Shown: positions 46,144 through 58,272 of the stretch, one piece after another
How positions within the stretch are numbered: the first letter of the stretch is position 1
Layout of the letters: the number at the start of each line of letters is the position of its first letter
DNA from: Adenophora triphylla var. japonica
Taxonomy: Eukaryota; Streptophyta; Magnoliopsida; Asterales; Campanulaceae
Direction of reading: 5' to 3'
Length of the DNA: 64,000 nucleotides
NCBI GenBank assembly: GCA_022495995.1
Contig: JAFEMH010001234.1
Location: 62,001 to 126,000 of the forward strand
Position numbers and translations under genes: made by a program
Notes under the pieces: model-generated
What the model was told of the DNA's origin: nothing
What the model saw: the letters and a program-made list of their open reading frames with translations, nothing else
Database searches by the model: none

Positions 46144-46786
46144 TGACGGGCTAGGTCCAGCGAGCCAGCCCAGTTATCTACATATTATTGCCACCACATT
46201 CTCAGTGGGCTAGGACCAATCATTATTAGGCCCAAGGCCCAACAGCGAGATCAGTCGACCTAGCTCATTGTCCGACCTTAGATGGTCCCGACCCAGCTTG
46301 GTCTGACATTACGATCCAGATACTATTCCGATATGGCCCGATCCTATCCATCAGTCAGGTCGACCTAGACCCAATAGGCGACCTCGACCTATTATAATAT
46401 GTGACGACCTACAAAGTCCAGGCATGAATACAACTCTTTCCATAACGGACTCCCTACAAATCAGGAGTTGTTTATGGACAAGATCTCTTATGCATATCTG
46501 ATCCGAGATTATAGGGATATCATGCAATCCTACCATAATTATATCTCTCATCAACAACTATAAATATAAGGCAATGTCAACCGTTCCAAGGTAATTGCTT
46601 TTTGTTATTTTGAATACACCTATTCATTATAATATTTAGCACTCAAATACTCCATACTTACTCTCATGCCCGAGGGTCTTCACCGGAGACCATTCCGGCT
46701 AGTCGTGGGTTCTGTTTTCAGGTCAAGAGTCAGGAGATCGATCTTGCAGTTGGTCGGAGATTGATTACGGCACGATTCTTGCAGCA
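46144..46786 (+). repeat. Element D 5' LTR, copy 2
   Basis: Provisional LTR from TGACGGGCTAGG to TTGCAGCA, with a TATA box TATAAATA at 46559-46566. It is followed by a PBS-like TTTGGTTCCATTGCCGGGAA (about 46791-46810), which resembles the common gypsy TTTGGCGCCGTTGCCGGG. The right edge is set by this PBS and the nearby gag start; the left edge is a guess, because the 3' LTR is outside the window. Confidence 0.5.
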
Positions 46787-46850
46787 TCAGTTTGGTTCCA
46801 TTGCCGGGAATCGTGCTTTTTGACCTCGAAATTTCTTACAACCCATCATC

Positions 46851-49532
46851 ATGGTGACTTCTGAAGGTCATGTTTCAGAAGCCTCGGACGAACACAACAA
46901 AGGAAACGCCAGCGCTAACACGAACGCCGGTGCTGGAAATTGTAATGCTAACATGCCTCCTCCTCCTCCCCCGCTGCATCTGCACGGGAGGGCAACACGC
47001 TTGAACATCGTTGCTGATGGTAGAGGCCTGCCAGATAACAGGAGGGAGAAGAGACCTATGGTCGAACAAGGAACTCAGCCCCCTCCATAACATCTGCAAG
47101 CAGGGCGAATGGATGCAGGCGACAGACCAGGTCCCTCAACCATTCCCCTCAGTAGGAAGGAAATGACGATTGAGGGAGCTAGACTTTTGGCAGAGTTGCT
47201 AGATATGCCAGACTTGCCCCACCAAGATGATAGAAGGTCAGAAAGGGTAGCCTCTTCACAAGTCTCTCACAGGCAGCCCGACGGAAGTGCTAGGCAAAGC
47301 GGGAGCGCCAAACAGAATGGCGAGCGACAGATTGTACCTCACATTCGCACCCACATACCAGTTCCACCTGACAACTTGCAAAGTCAACTTAATACGAATA
47401 GGGAACATGAAGCTGTGTCGGAATTGAGGCAACAGAGGGAGGCTAAAAGGAATAGGCACAGGTCGCCTGCTAGAACAGAGAGATCGCAGTCTCACCGCGA
47501 GAGAAATGGACGTAGGTTGCCAATCAGATCAGCTAGATAGCACTCTCATCGGGATAGGAATGGGCGCAGGTCGCCAGTTAGGGAAGACAGGTGCAGGTCG
47601 CCAGTGAACTTAGTAAGGTCGCCTTCCTACAGAGACAGACGAGGTAGAAAGGTGACTCCCAGAAGTGAAAAGCGTAGGGCTAACTCAAAGAGGGAACCTC
47701 ATCGTGATGAGCGACAAAGATTCAACGACGTCTCCCATGCAAGGGACGTCAATCCAGATGCTAGGGAATGGTTGCAGTGGAAGAAGAGACTAGAGCAATG
47801 GGAAGTCGACAAGAAGGAGGATGCTGGAAAGGGCGAACGAAACGACTTTACTCTTCGTCCCTTGTCCAAGGAATTTCTCGACCGTCGACCTCCTCACGGT
47901 TTCAGGTTGCCCACTCTTAAAAAATATTCGGGTGCGACCAATGCCCAGAGCCATATACAGCATTTGGAAGCTGCAATGTGTTTCGTCTCCAATGAAGATG
48001 ATATGATGTGCAAGGCATTAACCAGCACCCTCACAGGGGCCGCACTGACCTGGTTTCGTGGTTTAACGTCGGGGTGTATTACCACATGGCATTACATGAG
48101 GAAGAAATTCCTAGATCGCTTCTCGACAGCTGGAGCCCGGAAGTTGATGGTCACCGACTTGAACAATTTGGCGCAAGGAGAGAATGAAAGCTCGATGAGC
48201 TATTATACCAAGTTCAAAGAGATGGTCGACCAAATTGAAGAGGACCTGACGGACAGGGAAGTGATAAATTGCTTTAGGAATGGGGTGACCTCTGCTGACT
48301 TAGACTACGAGCTACAAGTCAGGAGCGTGACAATCCGTCAAGAGCTGTTTGAAAGGGCCTATAATGTGGCAATAGCTGAAGAGAGGAAAGAAAAGAAGAA
48401 AGGGACAGGTTCCAAGACCGAGGTCGTAGACACTGATAAGAAAGACCAAGCAAAAAGAGGTGGTAACAACAAGAATGGGAAGAACAGAACTAGGGCGACT
48501 GAGAAAGTGCGCGAGACATTTACACCGCTGACAGTAAGTCGCACTGAAATCTTGAACACAGTCGAGCTAGGCCCACCAGCCCCAATGAACCCAGGAAATA
48601 AGTTCAGAAGGGATAACAGCAAATATTGTGAATATCACAAGGATACGGGCCACACTACAGAAAATTGTATGAGTTTGAAATGTGTCATTCAGAAGTGGTT
48701 CGACGACGGTAAGCTCGATAGATATGTGAAAGCAGCTCAACCTGGCGGAGGTGAGCGAGCTGCTGGTGGTATGCAAGAGCCAAGGCAACCTAGATTGAAC
48801 TTGGGAGTGATTACTGAGCAAGCTAGCAACACCGCTCTGAAACATAAGATATTCCAGCTCAACAAAGCCCCTCACATGCCACCTAGAAGCTACATCAGGG
48901 ATGAGGTTATTAGTTTCTATTCGGACGAGCTAGCGACTAATGTAGCAGCCAGAGAGCATGTTCTCATTATCCCAGGACTGATTGATGGGTGTATGATGAG
49001 CAGACTCTTGATAGACACGGGGGCCTGCAAAGACATTCTTTTTTACAAAACGTTCAAAGAAATAGGACTTTCAAAGGAGCAGCTGTCACGTTATGATGGT
49101 CGAATTGAAGGCTTCACCAACCATAGGGTAGACGCAAAGGGGCAAATCGAGTTAGACATTGACATAGGCCAACATCCATTCAGGGTCACTACTAAGGCAA
49201 CCTTTATTGTTATTGATGTAAATATTGATTATGCTGCTATTTTAGGTATCCCTGGCCAGGTACTTGGAATGGTGGCCTCCATCCCACATCAGCGAGTTAA
49301 GTTTCCCATGCTAGCTGGAGTAGGATGCATACAAAGTATAGCTCGATCTTACCTTGATCATGTCCTTCAAATGAGAAAGAAGAGGGAGCTAGAGGTTAAA
49401 ACTCCTGAGGGATACTTGAAGTTGTCCAAGTCTGTCACCACAACTTCACGACTATCTACTATCACCTGCATGGATGAGGCGACCTATCACTCATATTTCG
49501 ATGTCAAGACTGAGCCGACACGTCCCTCTTAA
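46851..49532 (+). pseudogene. Element D gag and protease (Tat-lineage Ty3/gypsy)
   Basis: One reading frame from ATG at 46851 to a stop at 49532, broken by TAA (47088-47090) and TAG (47538-47540). The N-terminal 250 residues are arginine- and serine-rich (for example HRDRNGRRSPVREDR). The capsid domain follows at about 47900-48370, with FRLPTLKKYSG, TGAALTWFRGL and FLDRF. A zinc-knuckle-like CEYHKDTGHTTENC lies at about 48627-48668, the CxYHxxxGHTTxxC form of Tat elements. The protease has LLIDTGACKDILFY with catalytic DTG at 49014-49022 and YAAILGIPG near 49230. The stretch from 47604 to 49532 is open for 642 codons. The polyprotein is interrupted by element B at 49563 and resumes at 62291. 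Confidence 0.9.
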
Positions 49533-49562
49533 AACACCATGGTCGATTCAGATGCAGCTATG

Positions 49563-50967
49563 TGAATGTGCGCTCACCGAAATTTTAGTTTTTCGATGAT
49601 GAAAAATAGGAGTCGCCATGCCATGTTTTAAGGTACACTTTGAAAAACCTTTGAAAGATAAAATGGGTTCGGGGGTCAAGTTACGTGTTGGGAAGAATTG
49701 AGAGTTCACCCAACATGCCTCGTCCGTGGACTAGTCTCTCTAATTAAATATCCAAGTAATCCAAAAACATGTGCAAGCAATGATAATGAAAAAATGTGAT
49801 AAACCATGAATATTATTGATTTGAACTGAGATCTTACAACTTGTGAGCCATTTGGCTAGGGAGGCCACATCCCAAATACAACAGATCAGAACAGATTACA
49901 AAGGAAATGGATCTCTGCAAACAGACATAGAGTGTCGCGTGACACATAGCATGCCTGGCTAGATGTGTCGCGTGACACAGGATCTAACCAGATACGATGT
50001 GTCGTGTGACACAGTGTCCATCTGCAAAGACTTACAGATTTGAATACAGAAGCACCAACAATCAAAATAGATCCAATTATTTAATCAGTTCAACTTCGAA
50101 ATGAATAATTAACAATAATTCGACCAAGGGGTGTGGATATGGGTAGATCCACACTCCCTTGGTAATCAAACACCGATTCTCACAAGGATCAAACCATAAG
50201 CATTCAATTATTCAAAACAACAATATTAAACAGAGAGATTGCGATTGGATCTCAGTAATCACGACAGATGGAGTCGAATTACTGAGATTATAAGAAGACA
50301 AAATGATTGAATTATAGAAATTGCAAGGTAAGAGAGAGAAAGAGAGAGATTAGGAGTGTTACCCTCATTGATTCCACGAATTCTACACCAAGTGTGGTAT
50401 AGAATCCTTCAATACCTGCTTCTGGAACTAGTTGAACTGAGGAGAGGTGGCAGAAGGTGGATCCAAGTATTGGTGGGTGAATTGGAGTGAATTGGGGGAA
50501 TTGAAGGTGGATTTGGGTAGGAGAGAGAGAGGTATATGTTCAGTGTGTGTGTTACGCTGTTATTTTGGCAGAGTAACAGTATGTGAAAGTTGGGATCCAT
50601 TTCTGAGAGGGGTAGGGTCCTATTTATAGGCTACAGTTGATGGTCACAAGGTGTCGCACGACCTTATGTAACCATTTTCCAAACCTCGATTTGTCGCGTG
50701 ACACAAGGTGTCACCAATCGCTTTTGACGCCAAAACCAGGTTCTGAAACATTCTGAGTAAATACCCAAAAGGTCCAAAATAGGTTTATTCCCTGTAGGTC
50801 CTTTATCATGAGCAAAGTACCAAAAGGTACTTCCTTCGCGAGAAACTTATGGAATGTTTTCGGAAGTCTCAGAATAGACCGGGAATTTACCAAAATGCCC
50901 CCTTAATGCAATTTTATCGTATTAAAATGCATCGAAAAGGGTAGCAAATTGGATTGGCGTACTTACA
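49563..50967 (-). repeat. Element B 3' LTR (left)
   Basis: 1405 bp. Read on the minus strand it starts TGTAAGTACGCC and ends GCACATTCA. The TATA box is the reverse of TATTTATAGG at 50621-50630. Near-palindromic TGTCGCGTGACA-type motifs recur at about 49936, 49967, 50001, 50651 and 50693. Confidence 0.92.
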
Positions 50968-51135
50968 GAGCCCCTCGGCAACGTCACTTATGAAAGAAAT
51001 GAGGTTGTCGATAAAATAAGACCCAATCCCGATGAGCGGCAGGGGATAAGGCGGACAATGATCTGGTGAGATTGGATGGCTGGACCTTTGGAGAAAGGAT
51101 TCATACGTATCCCTAAAAGGGAATCAAGCCAAATT
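50968..51135 (-). promoter_or_regulatory. Conserved 3' segment and polypurine tract of element B
   Basis: On the minus strand it ends GAGGGGCTC directly before the LTR. The preceding sequence, with TTGATTCCC, GGGATACGTATGAATCC and GGTCCAGCC, corresponds to 8147-8305 of element A. Confidence 0.7.
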
Positions 51136-51167
51136 GTAGTTCGGAGGGTGAGAATGTGTGACCAAGA

Positions 51168-51790
51168 GGAATGGATGGCTGCCTCGGAGCGAGGACGTGT
51201 AGCCAATGGAAATGATGGCTGCCTCGTGGAGAGGACGTGTAGTCGATGTAAAGGATGGTTGCCTCAGGGCGAGGACGTGTAGCCAATGGAATGGATGGCT
51301 GCCTCGGGGCGAGGACGTATAGCCAATGGAATGGATGGCTGCCTCAGGGCGAGGATGTGTAGCCTAAGGAAAGGATGGCTGCCTTGGGGCGAGGACGTAT
51401 AGCTAAAGGAATAGATGGCTACCTCGTGGGTGAGGATGTGTAGCCGAAGGAATGGATGGCTGCCTCGAGGCAAGGTCATGTAGCTAAAGGAAAGGATGGC
51501 TGCCTCGGGGTGAGGACGTATAGCCAAAGGAATGGATAAAGGAACGGATGGCTGCCTCGTGGACGAGGACGTGTAGCCGAAGGAACGGATGGCTGCCTCG
51601 AGGCGAGGCCGTGTAGCCGATGGAATGGATGGCTGCCTCAGGGCGAGGACGTATAGCCGATGGAAAGGATGGCTGCCTCGGGGCGAGGACGTATAGCCAA
51701 TGGAAAGGATGGCTGGCTCGGGGCGAGGACGCGTAGCCGATGGAAAGGATGGCTGCCTCGTGGGTGAGGACGTATAGTCGATGGAATTTG
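51168..51790 (-). repeat. 40-bp minisatellite, about 15 copies
   Basis: Units of about 40 bp with GGATGGCTGCCTCGGGGCGA and GGACGTGTAGCC on the plus strand, starting about every 40 bp from 51168. They vary at a few positions (CGGGG/CAGGG/CGTGG). The array lies between the PMD gene and the 3' LTR, as in element A. Confidence 0.92.
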
Positions 51791-52483
51791 ACTATTAGGG
51801 GAGTCACCCGATGATTTGACTGATGCTTTTAGAAAAGTAATTGACTGAGATATGCTTTCATACCTGTGTTGTGCTTACATGTAGCTGTCGGAGGGACTGA
51901 TGCTGCTGCTGGTGATCGTGGGAGGTTGTAGCTGTCGGAGGGGTCTCATGCTAATGTTGATGACGGTTGTGGCTGCCGGAGGGACTCATACCACTGGGTG
52001 TTGGTGAAGAGTAGCTACCAGGGGACTCACGCTACTGTTGATTCTGCTAGGGATAGATGTAGCTGCCGGTGGGTCTTAGGCTGCTGTTGCTACTGGTGGT
52101 GGTGGCTGCCGGAGGGACTTAGACCACTGTTGCTGATGGCTTGCTGCTTTGCCTTGTGAGGGACGGCCTTTGTTGATGGTTGGTTGACTTTGGGGTCATG
52201 AACTTTGCTTGATGGGACGTGGATTTTGTTTGCTAGGGAACATATTTTTTTGCTGATGCTTTGGCGACGGGGTCGATGATACTGATGAACGTTGTTTGGG
52301 GAGACTGATAGATGTGGAATCTTTGTCTCGATTTTGGCTGAGGGACAGTCCTCGAGATTTGATGATGCTCAGTTGATTATTAGAGGGAGACGAACAGGGT
52401 TCTGAGGGAAAAGGAAAACATCCGCCCAAATTGATTGGAGAATCAGAGGACTCAAGTGTTTGATTCAGATTTTGCTTGTCACA
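51791..52483. other. Degenerate repeats and PMD upstream region
   Basis: 51880-52140 has about five degenerate units of roughly 60 bp with GTAGCTGCCGGAGGGACT. The rest precedes the PMD start codon and could contain its promoter; no TATA box was assigned. Confidence 0.5.
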
Positions 52484-55400
52484 ATGCCTCCTCAATCGCG
52501 CCCCATGAAGAAGGGACCTCAACAAGCTGAGTTGGCTGCTCGTAGGAAAGGGGTTCAACGGAATCAACGACCCTTCATCCCTCTAGCCATGAGGGGAGAG
52601 TTTTATCCGCAGCTCAAGGAGCATACTTCCGTGCCTGGGAAGAAAGACATGGTATTTCTGTAACCCTTGTTCTTTATTGCTTTAAAAATTGTGTTTTGTG
52701 TCTTAAGGTTCGAACTTTGACTGTGAAATCATGAATTTGCTGCAAGAATCTGAACTAGGAAAGGTTGTGAATGCAAGTTATATGATTTAACCCTAATTTT
52801 GCTTGGGAAAAAGGGTAAAACACATTCAAAGTAGAAAATTGCTGCTTTCATGTTATTGAGACAAGTAGGAACATTGATTGACATGTTTTTTAAGAAAAAA
52901 CTTGAGATATTCATACCTGCGCTGTGTTTACCTGCAGGGATTGCGCACCCGGGGCTCGCCGGAGGTCATTGGTAGGCTGTGGTACAGCTTGCCTGGTAGC
53001 CAAGAGATGGCTCAGTCGCCGAAGGGCATGGTGTATACTGCTGGGTTTGGACGCTTTTTTAAGATGGCGAAAGCCATTGGAGACACGCAGCGGAACGTCG
53101 AGTTGGTGAAGACGTTTCGGGAGTTCTGGTGGGAGACTACCCACTCCTTTGACTTTTCCTGGGGGGAGGCAACGGTTACGCCTTATGATTTCGCTGTTAT
53201 CACGGGCTTACCATTTACTGCTGAGCCTCTCTACTAGGGGTGTAAGTGGTTTAGCTCAAACCGCGGTTTGAGACCGAACCGAGCTAAACCGTGGGGTTTA
53301 GCTCGGTTTTTTTATTTAAGTGGTTTAGCTCGATTTATAAAAATTACAAACCACGTGGTTCAGTTTAGCTTGCGGTTTGAGGGTGCCGAGCCAAACCGAG
53401 CTAAACCGAACCGCCAAACCGAGCTATGGAGCCGAACCGCCAAACCGAGCTATGGTCCCAGCTCTTGTAGGCGGCTATATTTTGTTGTCTTTCCGAGAAG
53501 CCATAAAATAAAATAGAGATTAAATTAAGAGTTTCCCTTAAATATTACTCCTTCCTTCCCCTAAATGAATAACCTAATTTATTTTACTACAGCCCCGCCT
53601 CCTTTCTTCTCTCTCTCTCTCTCTAAAATTTCTCTCATCAAACCACAAAATCATTCATTCTTCCTCACTAAATATTGATTCCCATCCCATATACTTCCTC
53701 ACTAAATATTGATTCCCATCTCATATACTAAACATCTAATCCATCTTTAATCTTGCATCATCTCTAAAGATTGTTTTAAGATTGTTGTTTGGTATTTTGA
53801 TAATGCTGTGTTTATTTTAGTTACTTACTGTTTTATATTGATTAGTCATAAAATCAAAATGATTAAACCGCGGTTTAGACCGAGCTAAACCGAACCTTGG
53901 CGGTTTAGCTTAGCTCGGTTTGATTTTTTTTGTGGTTTAGCTCGGTTTGAAATTTCTCCAAACCGATACTAGCGGTTTAGCTCTAAAATTTCCCCAAATC
54001 GAGCTAAACCAAACCGTTTACACCCCTACTCTCTACCTAGAGGAGCCTGCACCTGCTGCTGATCCTCAGCCCCCCACTGAGGCATACTTCATGGAGTTGA
54101 TTAGCTTTGTTCCCCAGGATAAGAAGGGGAACGAGTACGAGCTGGGGGAGCTCCATAGCCACATTGTTGTGCAGAGTAGAGACTATCCGGCTGATTTGGC
54201 TGATACTGAGGAGGGCCGGCTGAGGGCCGAGAGGTTGGCGAGAGCATTTGTGTGGGTAGATTTTTCTGACATGCTTTTCATCAATGGCACATCTTCCGCT
54301 CTAGTTTCTTTGTTGGAGCTTCTGAGGGCATGGGATGTCGTTGGGACCTTATCTTGGGGTGAGGCCGGACTTGCTGAGATGTACCTGGCCTTGGACGATA
54401 TTAGCAGGGGGGAGGCAAAGTTCTTCAACTGCTGTCTCTTGGCTTTTGAGGTATTTCTCTTCTGACTTCATCTCTTTCGATATTCTTTCTTTCTGTCATC
54501 TATTACTGTCATCTGACTTGTTTTGGTCTTTCTCTTTCAGGCTTGGGCCTATGAGGTCTTCAGTTGTTATGCCTGGCAGGTCCAGGATGAGTACCCAGTC
54601 ACCATGTTTCCTGCCCTGAGACGCTGGGTGAAGGATGCGCGGCAGAAGGTCCGGACAGCTGATACTAGAGGACGGGTGACAGCCTCTTACCCAGATACGA
54701 TGATTTGCTTGCGAGGGACTCCCGGGAGCCTGAATCTGTTCCCCTGGGCTGGTTGATATGATGGGCTTGATTTGGGTCATGTTGTGCACTTTACTGAGTG
54801 CCGCAAGCTTCTTGTGGGCCTATCTAGTGATGCCTTGTACCTGGGAGAGAGGGTTTGCAGATAGCATGGTCCAGGCAGTATTGCTAGGGTCCCAGTTGAT
54901 CCTCCAACGGATATGTGGTTTCCCAGGAAAGTAGATGATCTGGTCATTCTGATCCAAGGAGATGGTGCCTTCAACTATACTGAGGAGGGAGATTATGGAG
55001 CTTATGTGGCGACGATATTGAGGTCACCGCAGGTGGGGCCGAGGCGTGGTGCTCAGGGTGCAGGCCCTTCTACTGGATTTGTGGCGGACGCGCTCTTGCC
55101 TCCTCCCTTTGTTGATTTCCGGGATGGGGACTACCTGAGATGGGCTCCTCTTGATACTAGTCGGATCTATCCTCATTTTTGGCTTCCGGAGGGCACCCGA
55201 TCTGTAAGTACTATTTTCCTTGCTTGAGACTGCTTGTACTGCTTATATCCCTTGCCTTTTGTCATGACTGGCCTCTGATTCCTCTTTTATTTGATTGTAC
55301 CAGGTCTCGACTGATATTTATTGGAGCTTTACTCGGTACTATACTGGATCTATGGACATGATCGAGCAGCTGGAGAGGAGTGCTCGTTATTGGAGGGAGC

Positions 55401-55789
55401 GGTGCTTGGCCCAGAGTTCAGATGACGATGATTCTACTCACAGATTGCCCAATAGGAAGAGGGCTCTGACTGATACGGCTGCGGGTGATCAGCATAGACC
55501 CAGGACCAAGAATGCTTCTCATCGTCCCCCAAGTCCTTCTAGTTTAGAGTATGAGAGTGATGATGCTCCTGGCGATCCCCATGAGATTGAGACTACTGCC
55601 ATCCCTGCTGTCCACGAATTTTACCATGATGATCCTATCATTTACCGAGGTCCTGTTGTTGATCCGGATCATGCACAGGCTGAGGAGGATGATGCAGATG
55701 GGGAGGATAACGAGGATGATGGTGATGATGATGGCGATTCTGAGGATGAAGAAGGTGATTACGTTTCAGAGAGTGATGGCTCGGAGTAG
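52484..55789 (+). pseudogene. Plant mobile domain (PMD/MAIN-like) gene in element B
   Basis: Nearly complete PMD-family gene, antisense to its host element. Proposed exons: 52484-52651, 52938-54450, 54541-55203 and 55304-55789; the introns are 286, 90 and 100 bp, all GT-AG and phase 0. Exon 2 opens GLRTRGSPEVIGRLW and holds EFWWETTHSFDFSWGEATVT and YDFAVITGLPF. It is then split by a 794-bp hAT-type element. After that come RLRAERLARAFVWVDFSDML and LSWGEAGLAEMYLALDDISR. Exon 3 has KLLVGLSSDALYLGERV and YGAYVATILRSPQ. The last exon ends in an acidic tail rich in D and E (55670-55789), unusual for the core domain. In-frame TGA (54754-54756) and TAG (about 54862) in exon 3, together with the insertion, make it a pseudogene. 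The TAG falls where the element A copy has CAG in RVTRQH. Confidence 0.85.
53235..54028. mobile_element. Non-autonomous hAT-type element inside the PMD exon
   Basis: 794 bp with ends TAGGGGTGTAA and TTTACACCCCTA and an exact 8-bp target duplication CTCTCTAC (53227-53234, 54029-54036). GGTTTAGCTCGG-type motifs recur in both orientations near both ends, as in hAT subterminal regions. The first three bases of the element (TAG) stop the PMD frame. The reading frame is the same on both sides of the duplication. Confidence 0.93.
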
Positions 55790-58272
55790 CATCTTGGACC
55801 AAATTGCAGCTCTTTTGATTATTGTACCCCTTGAAGGAAACAAAAACTCTTCTCTTTTTTTTTTTTTGCTAAACTATGTTGTTTGCGCGAGTCCAACGTT
55901 TTGGAGGATGAGAATGAATGGAGTGGGTTTTTATATTGATATAAATGGCTTGAATGGTTTGAATTTGTGGAATGTGTATATGGAATGATGGTTGGTTGTA
56001 TGTATGAGGTGTATGGATGAATGAATCCTCTCCCGAGCTATTTGCAGGGTGATGGTTGATTGTTTGCAGCTTTGGGTAAGTCGGGGCATGCCCTGGTGTA
56101 GAACTGGTTGAAGATGACTGATGTCTGGTGTGAGGCTCAGGATGTCACGACCCAGGACTCCTGTGACACATGGTATCACGTGACACAACAAGTCCTACTG
56201 ACAGTCTTTCCTAATTAAGCTTCAATATTGCCTCAAGACCTCTCCCCTTTGCTTGAGGTAAGAAATCAGCAGCCCCATCATGATGTAGGCATTAAGTAAC
56301 AAACCTACTCCCAAGGATCGAGATTATAAAGCAAGCCCCGGAATTTGCACAAATACACATATATCAATCTTCTTTTCCTTGACCAAGCCCCAGTTTGTCA
56401 TGCGGACTCATTGCAGATGACACATCGTGTAGCCCAGGAAGCGATCATCCTCAAACTTCAGTCAATCAATCGACGGACAAGACTTAGGAATGCTTACGTG
56501 CAGGGGCACCTCTTTCGAAAGGTGGGAATGGATCCCGAATTTGTGTATGACACTCTCGCTTTAGGTTTGACTTTTTTGAGAGAGTATAAACATCGCAAGG
56601 TGTGGAAAGGTGTATGGAAGCCCCTGCTGACCGAAACAGTGTTTGGCTCTATCTTCCTATGATATAGAAAGAGAAGGCTTGTCGAGACACTTGAAAACTT
56701 GTTTTATTCGTGAAGATCACAAGGATGCTTAAAACCCTTTATTGATGTTCAGGTTATTCAATCACCAATCCTGATATGAACAAATATTTCGATCAATCCT
56801 GAGGAGAAAGCCCACTGATATCGAGAATCAAATTTCGAAAGATGGAAATAGGATCTGTGTATGGGGATGGCCCTTGGGGGGACCAGATTTTCTGAGCTCT
56901 GGAGAGTTGACGCACAAGTCTCTTTGGAGTGTCAAAGAAGGATACGGATGCGAAGCCCCAGTGGGACATTCATGGGAGGTGTTTTGCGAAGGAGAAATAA
57001 AATATGCTCACATGAAACGTCGAATGAACGGATGGAATTTGCACAATCTTCGACTGATAATCTTTTGAGCGGGGATGGATTTGGTTCCGACTTAAGCAAG
57101 CAACAAAGCATTGATCTGATTTAGCCCTCGAAGATGTTAGAATGAAACTGCTATCCGGTAGGAACTGCAACTGGGTTTCAGGTTTTCGATCGGCTTTCGG
57201 GTGATTCGGAATATTGATTGCATCGTGACCTCTTGAGATGAGAGGTCGGCTGGGCTCTTTGCTGACCGAACCTCTAAAGATGAGAGGTTGGCTTTTGGGG
57301 ATGTGTTTGGGATTTCTAAGGTGAGGGAATTGATTTGCCTCTAAGAATGAGAGGTCAATCTTGGGTTTGCCAAGGTCAAAGGTAAGGGTAATGTGAATAT
57401 CTTCTAAAAATGAGAGGATGACTCGAGATTGGTTAGAGGTAATGGTGAGGGGACATCCAAACTATCTCTTTATTCACTCTAAGACTCCTCCTGAGTAATG
57501 ACCGGATCTTTTGACTTTTGCTCTTGAGAGGATCACTAGGGACTAGGCTTTCTCTTTTTTTTTCTTTTTTTCTTTTCTTTTCTCTTTTTTTTTCAATTCT
57601 GTTTTTGAGATAGATCTTCAGCTAGTCCCCCGGGTGGATCATTGCATTTCGCCGTTCTTGAGCTTGGGCACGGTCAACCTTCTTTTGAATGACGAGCCTC
57701 AAGGATAGTCCCTCTTCTTCTGGAGATGGTTAGAAGGGTTTCAAAGCACGCCGATCTTGAAATGAAAGGGTATTGTTTAGTGAGGGTGGGGTGATGTTTT
57801 CCTAAGGGTGAAATCTTTCAGCCACAGTTCATACCGGATGTTCTAAACGAGATCTAGGCCACATTGCTTGCTTAGGCTTACTTGAGAAGGATTAATGCAA
57901 ATTCGTTGAGCGACGAACAATAGATATGACGAAAGAGATGTGAGCATATAGGATGCGCGGTGGGGAGTTGATAAGCCCCAAATTGAGAAAGATATCAGTC
58001 GATTTTCTTGATCCGATCAATTTAAACATTAATCATTTCAAAGCATTAATAATTGAGCAGCGCAAGTGATCATGTAGAATAAAAACATTTCAATTAAATG
58101 TAACGTGGGTGTGCAAGTGATGTCTCGAGTCTAGCAAGAAAAGAAACAAATATTTTTATTATTGAAATAAAAGAATCATAACATGGATATAGCATACTCA
58201 AATCATAAAGGAGACATTCGCTATCAAAATAAAAACAATCTAGACCCTACGATGACTGACTGACTGACTTCT
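55790..58272. other. Internal region of element B without recognised gene
   Basis: This is where gag-pol would continue, but no pol motif was found on either strand. Two plus-strand open frames (56345-56662, with VGMDPEFVYDTLALG, and 56861-57124) match nothing I know. 57225-57425 has four small hairpins of the form CCTCT, seven bases, AGAGG. 57545-57595 is a T/C-rich run. Confidence 0.45.

Larger units (their letters stand above)
31937..47342 (+). repeat. Large tandem duplication, copy 2
   Basis: Second copy of 15629-31936. It lacks the solo LTR and the about 90-bp leader end but has a Stowaway MITE (36571-36854). It also keeps about 55 bp at 44888-44943 that copy 1 lacks (position about 28415). 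Only this copy continues into the full gag of element D. Confidence 0.95.

Noticed and set aside
47342..47345. The 15-kb duplication as an assembly artefact
   Set aside because: The copies differ by substitutions, microsatellite length, a deletion and two clean transposon insertions, which a duplicated contig would not show. Merged haplotypes are harder to exclude without reads.
51264..51807. Minus-strand open frames reading repeated GSHPFLRLH / AIHSIGYTSSP peptides
   Set aside because: They are translations of the 40-bp minisatellite in drifting frames.
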